Below are positions 13,090 through 24,363 of a stretch of DNA of 64,000 nt, one piece after another. Source of the stretch: Anagrus nilaparvatae (Eukaryota > Arthropoda > Insecta > Hymenoptera > Mymaridae); contig JAKSXM010000288.1 of NCBI GenBank assembly GCA_022575985.1, positions 3,437,501 to 3,501,500 of the forward strand, read 5' to 3'. The notes beneath the pieces are model-generated. The model saw only the letters and a program-made list of their open reading frames with translations, did no database searches and was not told the origin of the DNA. A program made the position numbers and the translations under genes. Positions within the stretch are counted from its first letter, which is position 1. Each line of letters begins with the position of its first letter.

Positions 13090-15220
13090 GATAAATAGTA
13101 TTTACTTTTATCGGTCTTTACGGACTATTATTATTATTTATCAATACAAATGAATGTAATTGATGAATAATATTTAAACTGCTTTATTGTTAATGATCGC
13201 CACAGGATGTATAAAGTTAGAGGTGATTTCACTTCGGCTTTTTTCTGTGATCGTTTGCCAATGTTTCCTCTCGGTATTCATAGGCGGCGCGAGATCTAAT
13301 AAGATACTTTAAGACACTTGAAATATATATATTTTACATGTAAAAGATTAGCGCTAGTGAGCATAATAAGCAATATCTCCGAGTAATATAAATATATGTG
13401 AAAAATTTTTGGAATGTTAATAATAATAAAAAGAATTGTTTTAAATGTTATATCTTTATTAATTGCACAATTTAAAAAATTTGAATACATCTATTTATAT
13501 GAGGCATTATTTTTTTTTACTACTTAACATGGACAAAAAACTGAAAAAAAAAAATTTGAAGGGACATCGATATGACCCGTTTTTTCAGGTAGTTTGAACC
13601 TTCAGAAAACTGAAAAAAATCGTGAACAAGAAATCGGTGATATAGGTACCAAAAAGATTTTTTCACTTTTATGTCAGAAACCGTGTTTTTCGTGTCTGAG
13701 CTACCCCAAATTTTCAAAATAACTTTTTAGGTAAATAAAATTTTAAAAAATAGATAAAAAAATCTGATTGCTAGGGAAAAACCACTCCAGAAAAAAAAAA
13801 CTTATCTTTTTACGATGAAATTTAGCCAAGTTATCGTCAAATTAAGATTTTGCTCAAATTCGTCTTAAAAAAGATTGAAATATTATTGAAAAAAGCCTGT
13901 TTCTGAACTTTAAATATGCATTACTCACTTGATTTTCATCGTAAAATAATAATTTTTTTTTTTTAATCGATGAATTTTTCCCTGGCAATTTATTTCTTTA
14001 AGAAAAAAAATCATTTTTATTGACCAAATTTCAATTTTTAGGTCGAAAGCCTTTGAAAACTGTAAGTAGTAAGATTTATTTAACACAGTTTTTGATCTAA
14101 AAATTGAAATTTGGCCAATAAAAATGATTTTTTTCTTAAAGAAATGAATTGCCAGGAAAAATACATCGATTTAAAAAAAAAAATTATTATTTTACGATGA
14201 AAATCAAGCGAGAGTAATGCTTTTTTAAAGTTCAGAAACAGGCTTTTTTCAATAAAATTTTAATCTTTTTTAAGACGAATTTGAGCAAAATCTTAAATTG
14301 ACGATAACTTGGCTAAATTTCATCGTAAAAAGATAAGTTTTTTTTTCTTCTGGAGTGGTTTTTTTCTGGCAATCAGATTTTTTAATCTATTTTTTAAAAT
14401 TTTATTTACCTAAAAAGTTATTTTGAAAATTTGGGGTAGCTCAGATACGAAAAACACGGTTTTTGACATAAAAGTGAAAAAATCTTTTTGGCACCTATCA
14501 CCGATTTCTTGTTCACGATTTTTTTCGGTTTTCTGAAGGTCCAAATTACCTCAAATTTAAATTATTTAACAAATTTGGCCATTTTTTTAAATTTTTCGTT
14601 TCGCTGACTTTATTAATTGCTCAATTTGAAAAATTAAAAAACATCTATTTATGAATGAAAATAAAACCTTAAAAAAAACACTAAAAGTATATTTTTTATA
14701 ATTTTTTTTGCTGTACATACAATCAGGCACTGATGCACATATTACTTTGCTCATTTTTTTATTATTTTATTTGATTTTTAAAAACAAAAAAATAAATCAT
14801 TATTTTTATTGATACAATATTTAAAAAATGAAAAATATTATTTGTTAAAGAAATATTTACAAAATAGAAAAAAAATTTTATGCGTTTATAATTTTATAAT
14901 ATATTTAATACATCGTGTGAATAATATTATTTTATTATTGACTAATACACACACGAAATTTTTACACAGACAGAAAATTAGGAATTGCGCCGCCTTGTGA
15001 AAATATGAGGAAACATTGACATTCGGTCACAAGCTTATACATAACGTTCATACAGAAGAAACGTCACCTCTAACTTTATACATCCTGGATCGCCAATAGC
15101 GTGTATCCATTAACAGCAGTTTAATAATAATAATAGTCCGTAAAGACCGATAAAAGTAAATACTATTTATCATATTTCAATTATCATCGGACGATAAAAT
15201 ATTATTCTAATAATATATAA
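13090..15220. repeat. Nested inverted-repeat element
   Basis: The outer arms pair 13090-13300 with about 14985-15175: TTATCGGTCTTTACGGACTA near 13110 matches its inverse near 15140, and GGATGTATAAAGTTAGAGGT at 13206 matches its inverse near 15065. Within it sits a second palindrome (13557-14550) of another family. The outer arm end recurs, with a rearranged hairpin, at 15530-15715. Confidence 0.7.
13557..14550. repeat. Palindromic element, copy 1 of the 23.2-kb foldback family
   Basis: Two inverted arms of about 480 bp meet near 14055. Marker stretches: AATCGTGAACAAGAAATCGG near 13619 and its inverse near 14500; TTATCTTTTTACGATGAAAT near 13803 and its inverse near 14320. The same sequence forms the palindrome at 23222-24363, and one arm occurs alone at 39832-40295. 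No coding capacity. Confidence 0.8.
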
Positions 15221-15715
15221 TTTCTGGCACTTGGTCGAATAGTTGCCTTCTTTGAGAGAGAATAAATGTATCATTGGTATCATCGAGTGTCTTCTTCTTC
15301 TTCTTCTTCTTCTTTACTGGCTCTGACAATCATCGAGTGTCGTCTCGTGCCGTAGCTTAGTTGGCTAAAGCGTCTATCCGGCAAATAGAAGATCACGAGT
15401 TCGATTCTCGTTGGCACTGATGAGGCATTTATTTTTTCTCAAAGATTTTTTTCTTAACATCTAAGAAACAAAATAAAAATTAAATTAAAAATTTAGAAAA
15501 AAAAAAAAAAAAAAATTTATTAAACTGCTGTTAATGGATACACGCTATTGGCGATCATTAACAATAAAGCAGTTTAAATATTATTCATCAATTACATTCA
15601 TTTGTATTGATAAATAATAATAATAGTCCGTAAAGACCGATAAAAGTAAATTTTATTTATCATATTTCAATTATCATCGGACGATAAAATATTATTCTAA
15701 TAATATATATAAATT
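15125..15715. repeat. Direct repeat flanking a tRNA-like insertion
   Basis: About 98 bp (TAATAGTCCGTAAAGACCGA through the run ATTATTCTAATAATATAT) occurs at about 15127-15225 and again at about 15619-15713 in the same orientation. Between them lie a TTC microsatellite (about 15292-15313), a tRNA-like sequence and poly-A rich DNA. At 15535-15580 a hairpin (AAACTGCTG...AAAGCAGTTT) joins two arm ends. Confidence 0.65.
15346..15419 (+). tRNA. tRNA-like sequence (anticodon GGC by position), probably degenerate or a SINE head
   Basis: Folds as a cloverleaf: acceptor CGTGCCG/TGGCACT (6 of 7 pairs, one a G-T wobble), D stem GCTT/AAGC, anticodon stem TCTAT/ATAGA with loop CCGGCAA, five-base variable loop, T stem ACGAG/CTCGT with loop TTCGATT. 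A box (TAGCTTAGTTGG) and B box (GTTCGATTC) promoter elements are intact. Against a working tRNA-Ala(GGC): position 33 is C instead of the near-invariant U, the first acceptor pair is mismatched, and it sits in repeats. A tRNA-derived SINE head or tRNA pseudogene is at least as likely. Confidence 0.5.
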
Positions 15716-16091
15716 TGGTTCATAAAAATTTAAAATAAACAACAAACTAAAAATGGAAAAAAAAATCGCTCTAATTTATAATTCCTAAGTAGGACTTTTT
15801 TATTTCAGGCACGATCACAATTTCAGTTTTTTGGTGGTTTTCGCTTATTAGATACCCTTTGATTAACAAAAAATTAGAAATCAGTTTTTGAATAATTTCT
15901 CTGCAATGACTGGATGAAATCACTTCACACTGAAAACCGTGCAACTAAATCTAATTTCAAAAAAACTTTCTCCGGGGGATTTTTAATTAATTTACTAGGT
16001 TCTGAGATATAGAGGATACATCTTTTCGAACATATAATCCAGTCAAATCGTGGTAGAGGGTGTTTACTTCAGTCAAAATACGGGTTTGCCA

Positions 16092-16219
16092 ACGTAAAAA
16101 GATTAAGCTTAATTCTGCGTAAGCTTAATTTAAAAAATTTTTTAAATTAAGCCTTTTTGGGTTAGTCCGTTAGCTTACTTCAGTAAGCTTACCCAAAATT
16201 AAGCTTAATCTTTTTACGT
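16092..16219. repeat. Short palindrome with perfect 22-bp ends
   Basis: ACGTAAAAAGATTAAGCTTA at 16092 and its exact inverse ending at 16219 bracket further self-complementary AAGCTTA and TTTAAAAAA segments. It would form a long hairpin; probably a miniature inverted-repeat element. Confidence 0.65.
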
Positions 16220-16224
16220 GGGTG

Positions 16225-16785
16225 GGTATACTTACAGTTGCGAATACGAGACTTGCTCTATAGTATAGGTTTTTTGGGTCGCTGAACACATTTGGTAAAG
16301 AAAATTGCGCTACACCCTTGAATTTGCAAAAACTACTTGGATGGCTAATTAAGAATTTTGATGATTTTTTAACATTAATATTTAACCCTTATATTACCTA
16401 AAACTACCCCCAACAGGGGCGTTTTTGCTATATTCAAACTTTCTGCGTTCAGACTAGGTCCAAAAGGATTTTGGATCGGTAATCAATAATTTTTATGATT
16501 TTTTAATGAAAAATTAATATTTCACCCTTATATTAGCTCAAAATACCCTTAAAGGGGGCGTTTTTGTTTCAAACTTTCTGTTTTCAAAATAAGTCCCAAG
16601 AGTTTTTTGGGTTTGGATTTTTTGACACCAGAAATATACCCCGTTTTTAGGGTAGTTTTTGTAAATTTAAGGTCGAAGCGCAATTTTCTTTACCAAATGA
16701 CCCCGATTTTCGTGTTCAGCCATCCAAAAAACCTATACTAGAGCAAATCTCGTATTTGCTACCGTAGGTACAACCCCTCCCTCCA
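16225..16785. repeat. Inverted repeat with TTTTTTGGGTC modules
   Basis: TGCGAATACGAGACTTGCTC near 16239 returns inverted near 16735-16760. Between and after (to about 17520) lie diverged repeats built from a TTTTTTGGGTCACTGATCAA-like line followed by GTGAAATATTAATTTTT, in both orientations. No coding content. Confidence 0.55.
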
Positions 16786-17695
16786 TTTTGACTGGAGTAG
16801 TTGAGTTAGTGGCCATCATGAGATTTGGTCTATCATAAGTTTTTTGGGTCACTGATTAGCTCTTTTCCGGGAGATATTGTCGCAAAAACCCTTATTCGCA
16901 TTTTAAGTGTCCAGATTTAGTTTATGTGAGTTTTTTTGGTCACTGATCAACAAATTGGGGGATTTATTTATGAAAAATTAATACTTCCCCCTTAAATTAG
17001 CAAAAACAACCCCTAAAAGGGGATTCAACACTTTGAGAGTCGAAAATTGGTCTTCGTACGTTATTTTGTTTCGATAATCAAGAATCTTGGGGATTTTTTT
17101 ATAAAATATTAATATTTCACCCTTAAATTAGAAAAAAAATTTATGATATTTTTAAACAAGTTTTAAAAAAAGTGAAAAATGCTTTAGTGTAACAAAGCAT
17201 TTGTTTGGGATAATTTTATTAAATAGAGAGTGAAATATTAATATTTCATTAAAAAAATCCCTAAAATATAATTGATCTTTGACCCAAAAAACTCATATGT
17301 ATGAAATTTAGACACTGGAAGTAACACCCCTATTTAGGGTTATTTTTGCAAATTTGAGGGTGAAATATTAATTTTTTATTTAAAAAATCTCCAAAATTCT
17401 TAATCAGTGGCTCAAAAAACCCATGCAGACCAAATCTGGCTGCTCAAAATTTGAGTACATCGATTTTCGTGATCGGGGACCCAAAAAACCTATAGTAGAC
17501 CAAATCTCATGACGGCCAGTAACTAAACACCACCTCCCCCCACCCGCGATTTGACTGAAGTAATACAGCAGTGAAATATATAAGTGTTGGAAGCATGGAA
17601 ATAACCTGGGGACCAAATTTCTCCACGAATTGTACACTTTTAGGAATATATCTTCTAAATATTAGATATATAGGGTGACAGCGTCCAAAAAAATA

Positions 17696-17930
17696 ATGTA
17701 TAATAATTTTTTCTTGTCTGCGGCCAGAAAGCACGTATTTCCCGGACACTAGGCGTCCGGCAAAAACGCATTTTCTTGCCAAAAAAAAATTTTTATATTT
17801 TTACGACCCTTGTCCATAAATTAAAAATGCCCCAAATCGCAGTTTACCATCTTCGGCTTTGCCTCGAAAGATAATTTACGTGCGATTTGGGCCATTCTTT
17901 ACTTTTCTGGACTCGAGTTGTAAATATACT
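17696..17930. repeat. Interspersed repeat, copy A (see 52735-53045)
   Basis: Shares with 52735-53045 the elements GCGGCCAGAAAGCACGTATT, GACCCTTGTCCATAAAT and a hairpin around CATCTTCGGCTTTGCCTCG flanked by AAATCGCA and TGCGATTT. The element is noncoding and more GC-rich than its surroundings. Confidence 0.6.
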
Positions 17931-19088
17931 GTTTCCCTAAAACTTTTTAAACATTGCCTGATCATTAAAATAAAAAAAATAAATTTATTATTGTATGAAA
18001 TTATCACAATGTGAACAGAGCATTCTTTACAAGCTTTTCCTCTTATAAATTAATTAAACTTATTCATAAGAAAGTTATCGAATTAATTAAAAATAATAAA
18101 TATTTACCAGAATCATGCTAAATTTAATAACTGTCTCACTTTTTATTTATTTTGACCACTAGAGTATAAAATTTGTTTTTTTTTTAATTTTTAAAATTTT
18201 ATAAAGTAATTTATGTAAATTTTTTTATTTATTTTACTTTCTATATTTGCAAATATAAACGTATTTTAAGTTCATTTAATATTTGCTGACTGACTTGACA
18301 GAATGTATATTTTGATAAAATATGAAATAACATTGATAATTTAATATAAAATATTTAAATATTGTATTTAAAACGCAGATAATTCTTATCAATACTAAAA
18401 AAATTTGGCCGTCATTCACTGGCCATTACGGTCGTTGTCCATCCGCGCAGTTTTCAGAATTAAAAGACTAGATTTTTTGAAAACAGACTCTTAAATAAAT
18501 TTTTCAGAAAAATTAAATTCCAAATTTGAAAAAGTCAAAATATATCAAAGTAAAAAATAGGATAAGTTCCAATATTTCTTCATTTAAATTTTTTTATTTT
18601 ATAAATAATTATTTCTGATATTTCATCAAGTCCACACTGGTATTAAAGAAATTTGATGTTTCTATTTTTTAACCCTTCTTGTTTGCATTATACTTTGGAA
18701 TAAAAAATTCTTATGCTTATTTAATTACCACAGATGGACAGCGACAGTTATGGCACCCTGTCAGTTGCGTAGTTGCTGAAAAATGCGTGCTTTTTGGCTA
18801 TTGACAAGTAAAATATATCTTTAGGGCTAAAAAAACCTATATTAGGTGTTAAGATAAGTCCTTGAAATAAAGTTTGAGTTTCTAGAACACAATAATTAAA
18901 AAGAAAGAAATGGCTATTTTGTGCATTATAAAAGTCCTTATGGGTAAGAATTAATTGTGAGAAAAATGCATGCAGACTTCAAACTTGCATTAAATTTTGG
19001 CGGTCAAAAACTTAAAGCGAATCGAGTCAAAAATGTTGAAAAAAATAAAAAGTAATTTCCGTACCATAAAAATTTGGATTTTTAATTT
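17931..19088. other. AT-rich spacer, no feature seen
   Basis: No gene-like frame, RNA gene or clear repeat was recognised between the interspersed repeat and the large palindrome that begins at 19089. Confidence 0.4.
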
Positions 19089-21325
19089 ATAGTATGTGGC
19101 TGATTCCATGTGAAACGTACGTTGACCTCCAGATGGGGTCTTCCGATTGGGCTGTAACTTTGCACAAGTGATTATATATATAAAATGTCCTCACTCCCCA
19201 AATTTTACATCGTAAAATCGTTTCTAGCCGCCTCTGTGAATTTTTGAAAATTGGGACCGATTTTAAAGCTCTCAGTCACCAACTTTTGCTTCGTAATATA
19301 AAAGCATGAAAAAATGTTAAAAATATTATTAGAAAAACGGTTTCGATCGGAAATTTCCCTGGCTATCCGAATTTCTAACCCGTTTTTTAAAATTTTCACG
19401 TGGAAACCCGGAAAATTGGAAAATGTGAGCCGTACCGTCTGTAGCTCATAACTCAAAACCCGTCACTTCAAATAACTTCAAACTGGGAGTGGAGACTGAG
19501 TATTCCATATACTTTCACCTGATATTAATATGGGTATGGGTATTTTCACATACGGAAAAGTTATAACGATAATTAGTGAAATTTTCCGATTTTGAAAATG
19601 CAAATTTAGCGAAAAAAGCTATATTTATATGCAAATTTAGGCAGAACCGATTTCATATGTAAAATTTATCATAAAATAAATTTTTTTTAATGCCTTTAAA
19701 CCTTTTCTATTGATATATATAGTCAATTCTACGAAATTAGACTTTTTATAAGAAGCTATTCAAGTAATTCTTAGTGAAAATGACCTAATACGAAAACGAA
19801 TGTCAGAAATTTTGAAAAATGAAATTCGGCTGGATTTAGTATGTTAAAATATGACACCTTACCAATTTTTATGGTTCTGGATTAAAAAATTTTGAAATAG
19901 CAGCTGTTTTTTGAATTAAAAATATTTTCCAATTTTTAAAGAAAATCTAAGTAAATTTTATTTTTTAATTTTTTTACATTCTGAACAGAGCTCAAAAACT
20001 ATTTTCAACCATAGGAAATAGCTGAAACTTCTTACTGAGAGTCATTTCGGCTGTCAGTTTTTGGAGAAACATCGAGGAAAGCTGAATAAAACTAAAATTC
20101 TAAAGGAAATTTTTTTTTTAATATGGATTTTTAATTATTGTATTTTATAATTATTTGTTTTTTAACTTTTTCAAAATTAAAAAGGTTAAATACCCAGAAA
20201 TAGAAATTTTAAAAAAGAATTAAAATTTTCTTTTTGAAAAACAGTAATTTTAAGTGCAACAAAAAAGAAGAGAATTCCCAGTGTTTGAAAAATCCACATT
20301 AAAAAAAAAAATTTCTTTAGAATTTTAGTTTTATTCAGCTTTCTCGATGTTTTTCCAAAAACTGACAGCCGAAATGACTTTCAGTAAGAAGTTTCAGCTA
20401 TTTCCTATGATTGAAAATAGTTTTTGAGCTCTGTTCAGAGTGTAAAAAAATTAAAAAATAAAATTTACTTAGATTTTCTTTAAAAATTGGAAAATATTTT
20501 TAATTCAAAAAACAGCTGCTATTTCAAAATTTTTTAATCCAGAACCATAAAAATTGGTAAGGTGTCATATTTTAACATACTAAATCCAGCCGAATTTCAT
20601 TTTTCAAAATTTCTGACATTCGTTTTCGTATTAGGTCATTTTCACTAAGAATTACTTGAATAGCTTCTTATAAAAAGTCTAATTTCGTAGAATTGACTAT
20701 ATATATCAATAGAAAAGGTTTAAAGGCATTAAAAAAAAATTTATTTTATGATAAATTTTACATATGAAATCGGTTCTGCCTAAATTTGCATATAAATATA
20801 GCTTTTTTCGCTAAATTTGCATTTTCAAAATCGGAAAATTTCACTAATTATCGTTATAACTTTTCCGTATGTGAAAATACCCATACCCATATTAATATCA
20901 GGTGAAAGTATATGGAATACTCAGTCTCCACTCCCAGTTTGAAGTTATTTGAAGTGACGGGTTTTGAGTTATGAGCTACAGACGGTACGGCTCACATTTT
21001 CCAATTTTCCGGGTTTCCACGTGAAAATTTTAAAAAACGGGTTAGAAATTCGGATAGCCAGGGAAATTTCCGATCGAAACCGTTTTTCTAATAATATTTT
21101 TAACATTTCTTAATGCTTTTATATAATGAAGCAAAAGTTGGTGGCTGAGAGCTTTAAAATCGGTCCCAATTTTCAAAAATTCACAGAGGCGGCTAGAAAC
21201 GATTTTACGATGTAAAATTTGGGGAGTGAGGACATTTTATATATATAATCACTTGTGCAAAGTTACAGCCCAATCGGAAGACCCCATCTGGAGGTCAACG
21301 TACGTTTCACATGGAATCAGCCATG
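19089..21325. mobile_element. Large palindrome (foldback element), arms about 1.04 kb
   Basis: Left arm 19089 to about 20134 and right arm about 20288-21325 are nearly identical inverted copies around a loop of about 150 bp. Markers: CATGTGAAACGTACGTTGAC near 19107 and its inverse near 21295; AAACTGACAGCCGAAATGAC near 20357 and its inverse near 20045. The arms differ by few substitutions, so the element is fairly young. It carries no transposase frame; small frames within it (such as 19205-19456) are incidental. It ends about 300 bp upstream of the zinc-finger exon. Confidence 0.85.
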
Positions 21326-21638
21326 TATAAATCTGATTTTGCCCCTTCTTCAGTCATTGTAAATTAATCATTGTAATTTTTACTTTGGGCAATGAAATTC
21401 ATTCCGGATATAAAGAATATTTACCCCTTTATTATCTCATATCCGTTTGGAAAGGTAATTTTTAATCCTCTTAACTGAATTTTAATCCAGAAGTGCTATT
21501 TTCACCTTAAAAAATATGTTAAATTTCATTTACTAACCCGGAAGTTCGTCCTTATTTTTCTTTTCTAAAATACTTTTCCTTAAAAAGTCATTTTTTCCTA
21601 TTTATTATTAAAAAACATATTTTTATAATTTTAGGAAA

Positions 21639-22421
21639 ATGAAAAAAACGAAAGAAAAATCAAATTCAAAAGAAAAGCAATATGGTTGTGAAGTATGTGG
21701 TAAAGTATTTAACTTTTCAGGACATTTAAAAATTCATAAAAGACTTCACAGTGGTGAAAAGCCTTACATATGTGAAATATGTGGACAAGGTTTCAACGAA
21801 TCAAGTAATTTCCTAAGACACAAAAGAATTCATACTGGCGAAAAACCATATAAATGTAAAATCTGTAAAAAAACATTTAATCAATCAAGTAATTTAATAA
21901 CCCATGAAAAAATTCATAAAAATGAAAAACAATATAAATGTTCAATATGTAATGCTAGTTTTATAAGATTAGATCATCATGCAAGACATCTTAAATCACA
22001 CAGTGGCATTAAATTATACAATTGTCAAGTATGTCAAAAATCATACAGTCATTTACATCATTTTATAATACACAAAAGAATTCATACTGGTGAAAAACCA
22101 TATAAATGTGAACATTGTGATAAAACGTTCAATCAAAGAAATAGTATCATAGGTCATTTAAAAAATCATCATAACGATAATGATAATAATAATAAAGAAA
22201 AAATTAATGAAAAAAATCAAAAAATTAATAAAGATTTTAATAAAAATAAAATTATTGAAGAATTAGATCAATATTTATTATTTAAAGATAATGATAATGA
22301 GATAAATGTAAATGATGATAATATTAATTTTGATACTGATGATAGTTTGCAATTATTAAATGCATTAGATTTAATGCAAGATATTGATCAAACAATCGAA
22401 TTAAATTTATTTGATTTTTAA
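21639..22421 (+). CDS. C2H2 zinc-finger protein, six fingers
   Basis: Probable nuclear DNA-binding protein, 260 residues from the ATG at 21639. Six consecutive C2H2 fingers occupy about residues 15-180, joined by linkers of the TGEKP type (SGEKPY, TGEKPY twice, and weaker NEKQY and GIKLY). Finger pattern is C-x2-C-x12-H-x3-H throughout. The C-terminal 80 residues are Asn/Asp/Lys-rich and acidic, with no recognised domain. The ATG follows four bases after a good 3' splice site (TATAATTTTAG ending at 21634), so this may be the last coding exon, or the coding start after an untranslated first exon; no upstream exon could be identified. I cannot assign an ortholog. Confidence 0.85.
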   Translation: MKKTKEKSNSKEKQYGCEVCGKVFNFSGHLKIHKRLHSGEKPYICEICGQGFNESSNFLRHKRIHTGEKPYKCKICKKTFNQSSNLITHEKIHKNEKQYKCSICNASFIRLDHHARHLKSHSGIKLYNCQVCQKSYSHLHHFIIHKRIHTGEKPYKCEHCDKTFNQRNSIIGHLKNHHNDNDNNNKEKINEKNQKINKDFNKNKIIEELDQYLLFKDNDNEINVNDDNINFDTDDSLQLLNALDLMQDIDQTIELNLFDF

Positions 22422-22530
22422 TTTTGTATTTTTAATATTTTTACTGTTCTACTCTGCATTACTGCCATTAGCGATTATTGTTCAAGTTTTATGCACATAA
22501 TTTTGATAGTTTATAGAACATTTTACAAAT

Positions 22531-22748
22531 TATTTTTTTGCCCTCCCGGGCGTAAAACTCGTGCGTAAAGAATTTTCTGAACTCGTTCTACGACTAGGGG
22601 GGCAAAAAATAGTGTAAGCACCATGGGCGAAATACTTTAGACACGAGCGTGAACACAAATCACTCGTGCCCGGCTTCGCCGAGCACTCGTGCTAGTGCTC
22701 ACGCTAGTGCCGAAACTTTTACGCCCTTGATACTTAATATACTATTAC
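22531..22748 (-). mobile_element. MITE-like repeat, family with GCCCGGGAGGGCAAAAAA end, copy 1
   Basis: On the minus strand it runs from TATTAAGTATCAAGGGCG, through a GC-rich hairpin (CGAGTGCTCGGCGAAGCCGG), to GCCCGGGAGGGCAAAAAA. The same end-to-end organisation is present at 37280-37505, and a shortened form at 39673-39737. The two ends are not inverted copies of each other, so this may not be a classical cut-and-paste MITE. Confidence 0.65.
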
Positions 22749-23221
22749 GCACATTGTTAAAATGAATTATTTGAAATATCAGACAAAATGTATAATTTAA
22801 GGATTTAAAAAAAAATCATATTACCCCTTACTTTAGTAAAAACGCAGTGGAATAGGCTACTTTTATACTATATAATATTTTTTGAGTCGCTAAATTCGAA
22901 TCCAAAGACCTAAAAAACAATGGAAACACCTTCAAATTAGCTAAGATACCCCTTTTAAAGGGTTATTATTTTGCAATGCTTTGAAAGTCAAGCCAAATTT
23001 CTCAATAATGATTTTCAGTTTTTGAAGATTAAAATAAAATATTCAGATTTTTTATAATAGGCTAATTACAGGGGGGTGATAATTATATACTCTTAAAATA
23101 TGAAAATAAGTTTAACACGAAGTTAATTTTTTTCTTTTTTTTTTCTTAAATAATGTAATTCAATGGTATTTTGTAGCATTTGACTGTTTTACAATTTATT
23201 CAATCTCCCCTTGAAAGTAGA
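22749..23221. other. AT-rich spacer, no feature seen
   Basis: No gene-like frame; only scattered fragments resembling the modules near 16.3-17.5 kb (for example near 22860-22960). Confidence 0.35.
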
Positions 23222-24363
23222 TGAGCAATTATTTTAAAAGTGATACTTAATTCGAGCCTGGAATCGTAAATTTTTTTTTTTGAGGGCACATCGATATGAC
23301 CCGTGTTTTCAGATAGTTTGAACCTTCAGAAAACCGAAAAAAATCGTGAACAAGAAATCGGCGATAGGTGCCAAAAAGATTTTTTCACTTTTATGTCAAA
23401 AAACGTGTTTTTCGTATCTGAGCTACCCTAAATTTTTAAAATATCTTTTTAGGTAAAAAAACTTTTTAAAAACTAGGTAAAAAATCTGATTGCCAGGGGA
23501 AAACGACTCCAGAAGAAAAAAAAACTTATCTTTTTACGATGAAATTTAGCCAAGTTATCGTCAATTTAAGATTTTGCTCAAATTCGTCTTAAAAAAGATT
23601 GAAATTTTATTGAAAAAAGCCTGTTTCTGAACCTTAAACATGCATTATTCGCTTGATTTTCATCGTAAAATAATAATTTTTTTTTTAAAATCGATTAATT
23701 TTTTCCTGGCAATTCAATTCTTTAAGAAAAAAAATCATTTTTATTGACCAAATTTCAATTTTTAGGTCAAAAGCCTTTGAAAACTGTAAGTAGCAAGATT
23801 TACTTAACACAGTTTTTGATCTAAAAATTAAAATTTTGTCAATAAAAATAATTTTTTTTCTTAAAGAATTGAATTGCCAGGAAAAAATTAATCGATTTAA
23901 AAAAAAAAATTATTATTTTACGATGAAAATCAAGCGAGTAATGCATGTTTAAAGTTCAGAAACAGGCTTTTTTCAATAAAATTTCAATCTTTTTTAAGAC
24001 GAATTTGAGCAAAATCTTAAATTGACGATAACTTGGCTAAATTTCATCGGAAAAAAATAAGTTTTTTTTTCTTCTGGAGTGGTTTTTCCCTGGAAATCAG
24101 ATTTTCTTATCTATTTTTTTAAATTTTATTTACCTAAAAAATTATTTTAAAAATTTAGGGTAGCTCAGATACGAAAAACACGTTTTTTAACATAAAAGTG
24201 AAAAAATCTTTTTGGCACCTATCGCCGATTTCTTGTTCACGATTTTTTTCGGTTTTCTGAAGGTTCAAACTATCTGAAAACACGGGTCATATCGATGTGC
24301 CCTCAAAAAAAAAATTTACGATTCCAGGCTCGAATTAAGTATCACTTTTAAAATAATTGCTCA
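23222..24363. mobile_element. Complete palindromic element with TGAGCAATTATTTTAAAAGT termini
   Basis: Full-length copy of the family seen at 13557-14550. The ends (TGAGCAATTATTTTAAAAGT at 23222 and its inverse ending at 24363) are perfect or nearly so. The arms are about 560 bp and the symmetry centre lies near 23790. No protein-coding potential. Each arm has its own poly-A/T tracts and repeated TTACGATGAAA motifs. I see no convincing long target duplication. Confidence 0.8.
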
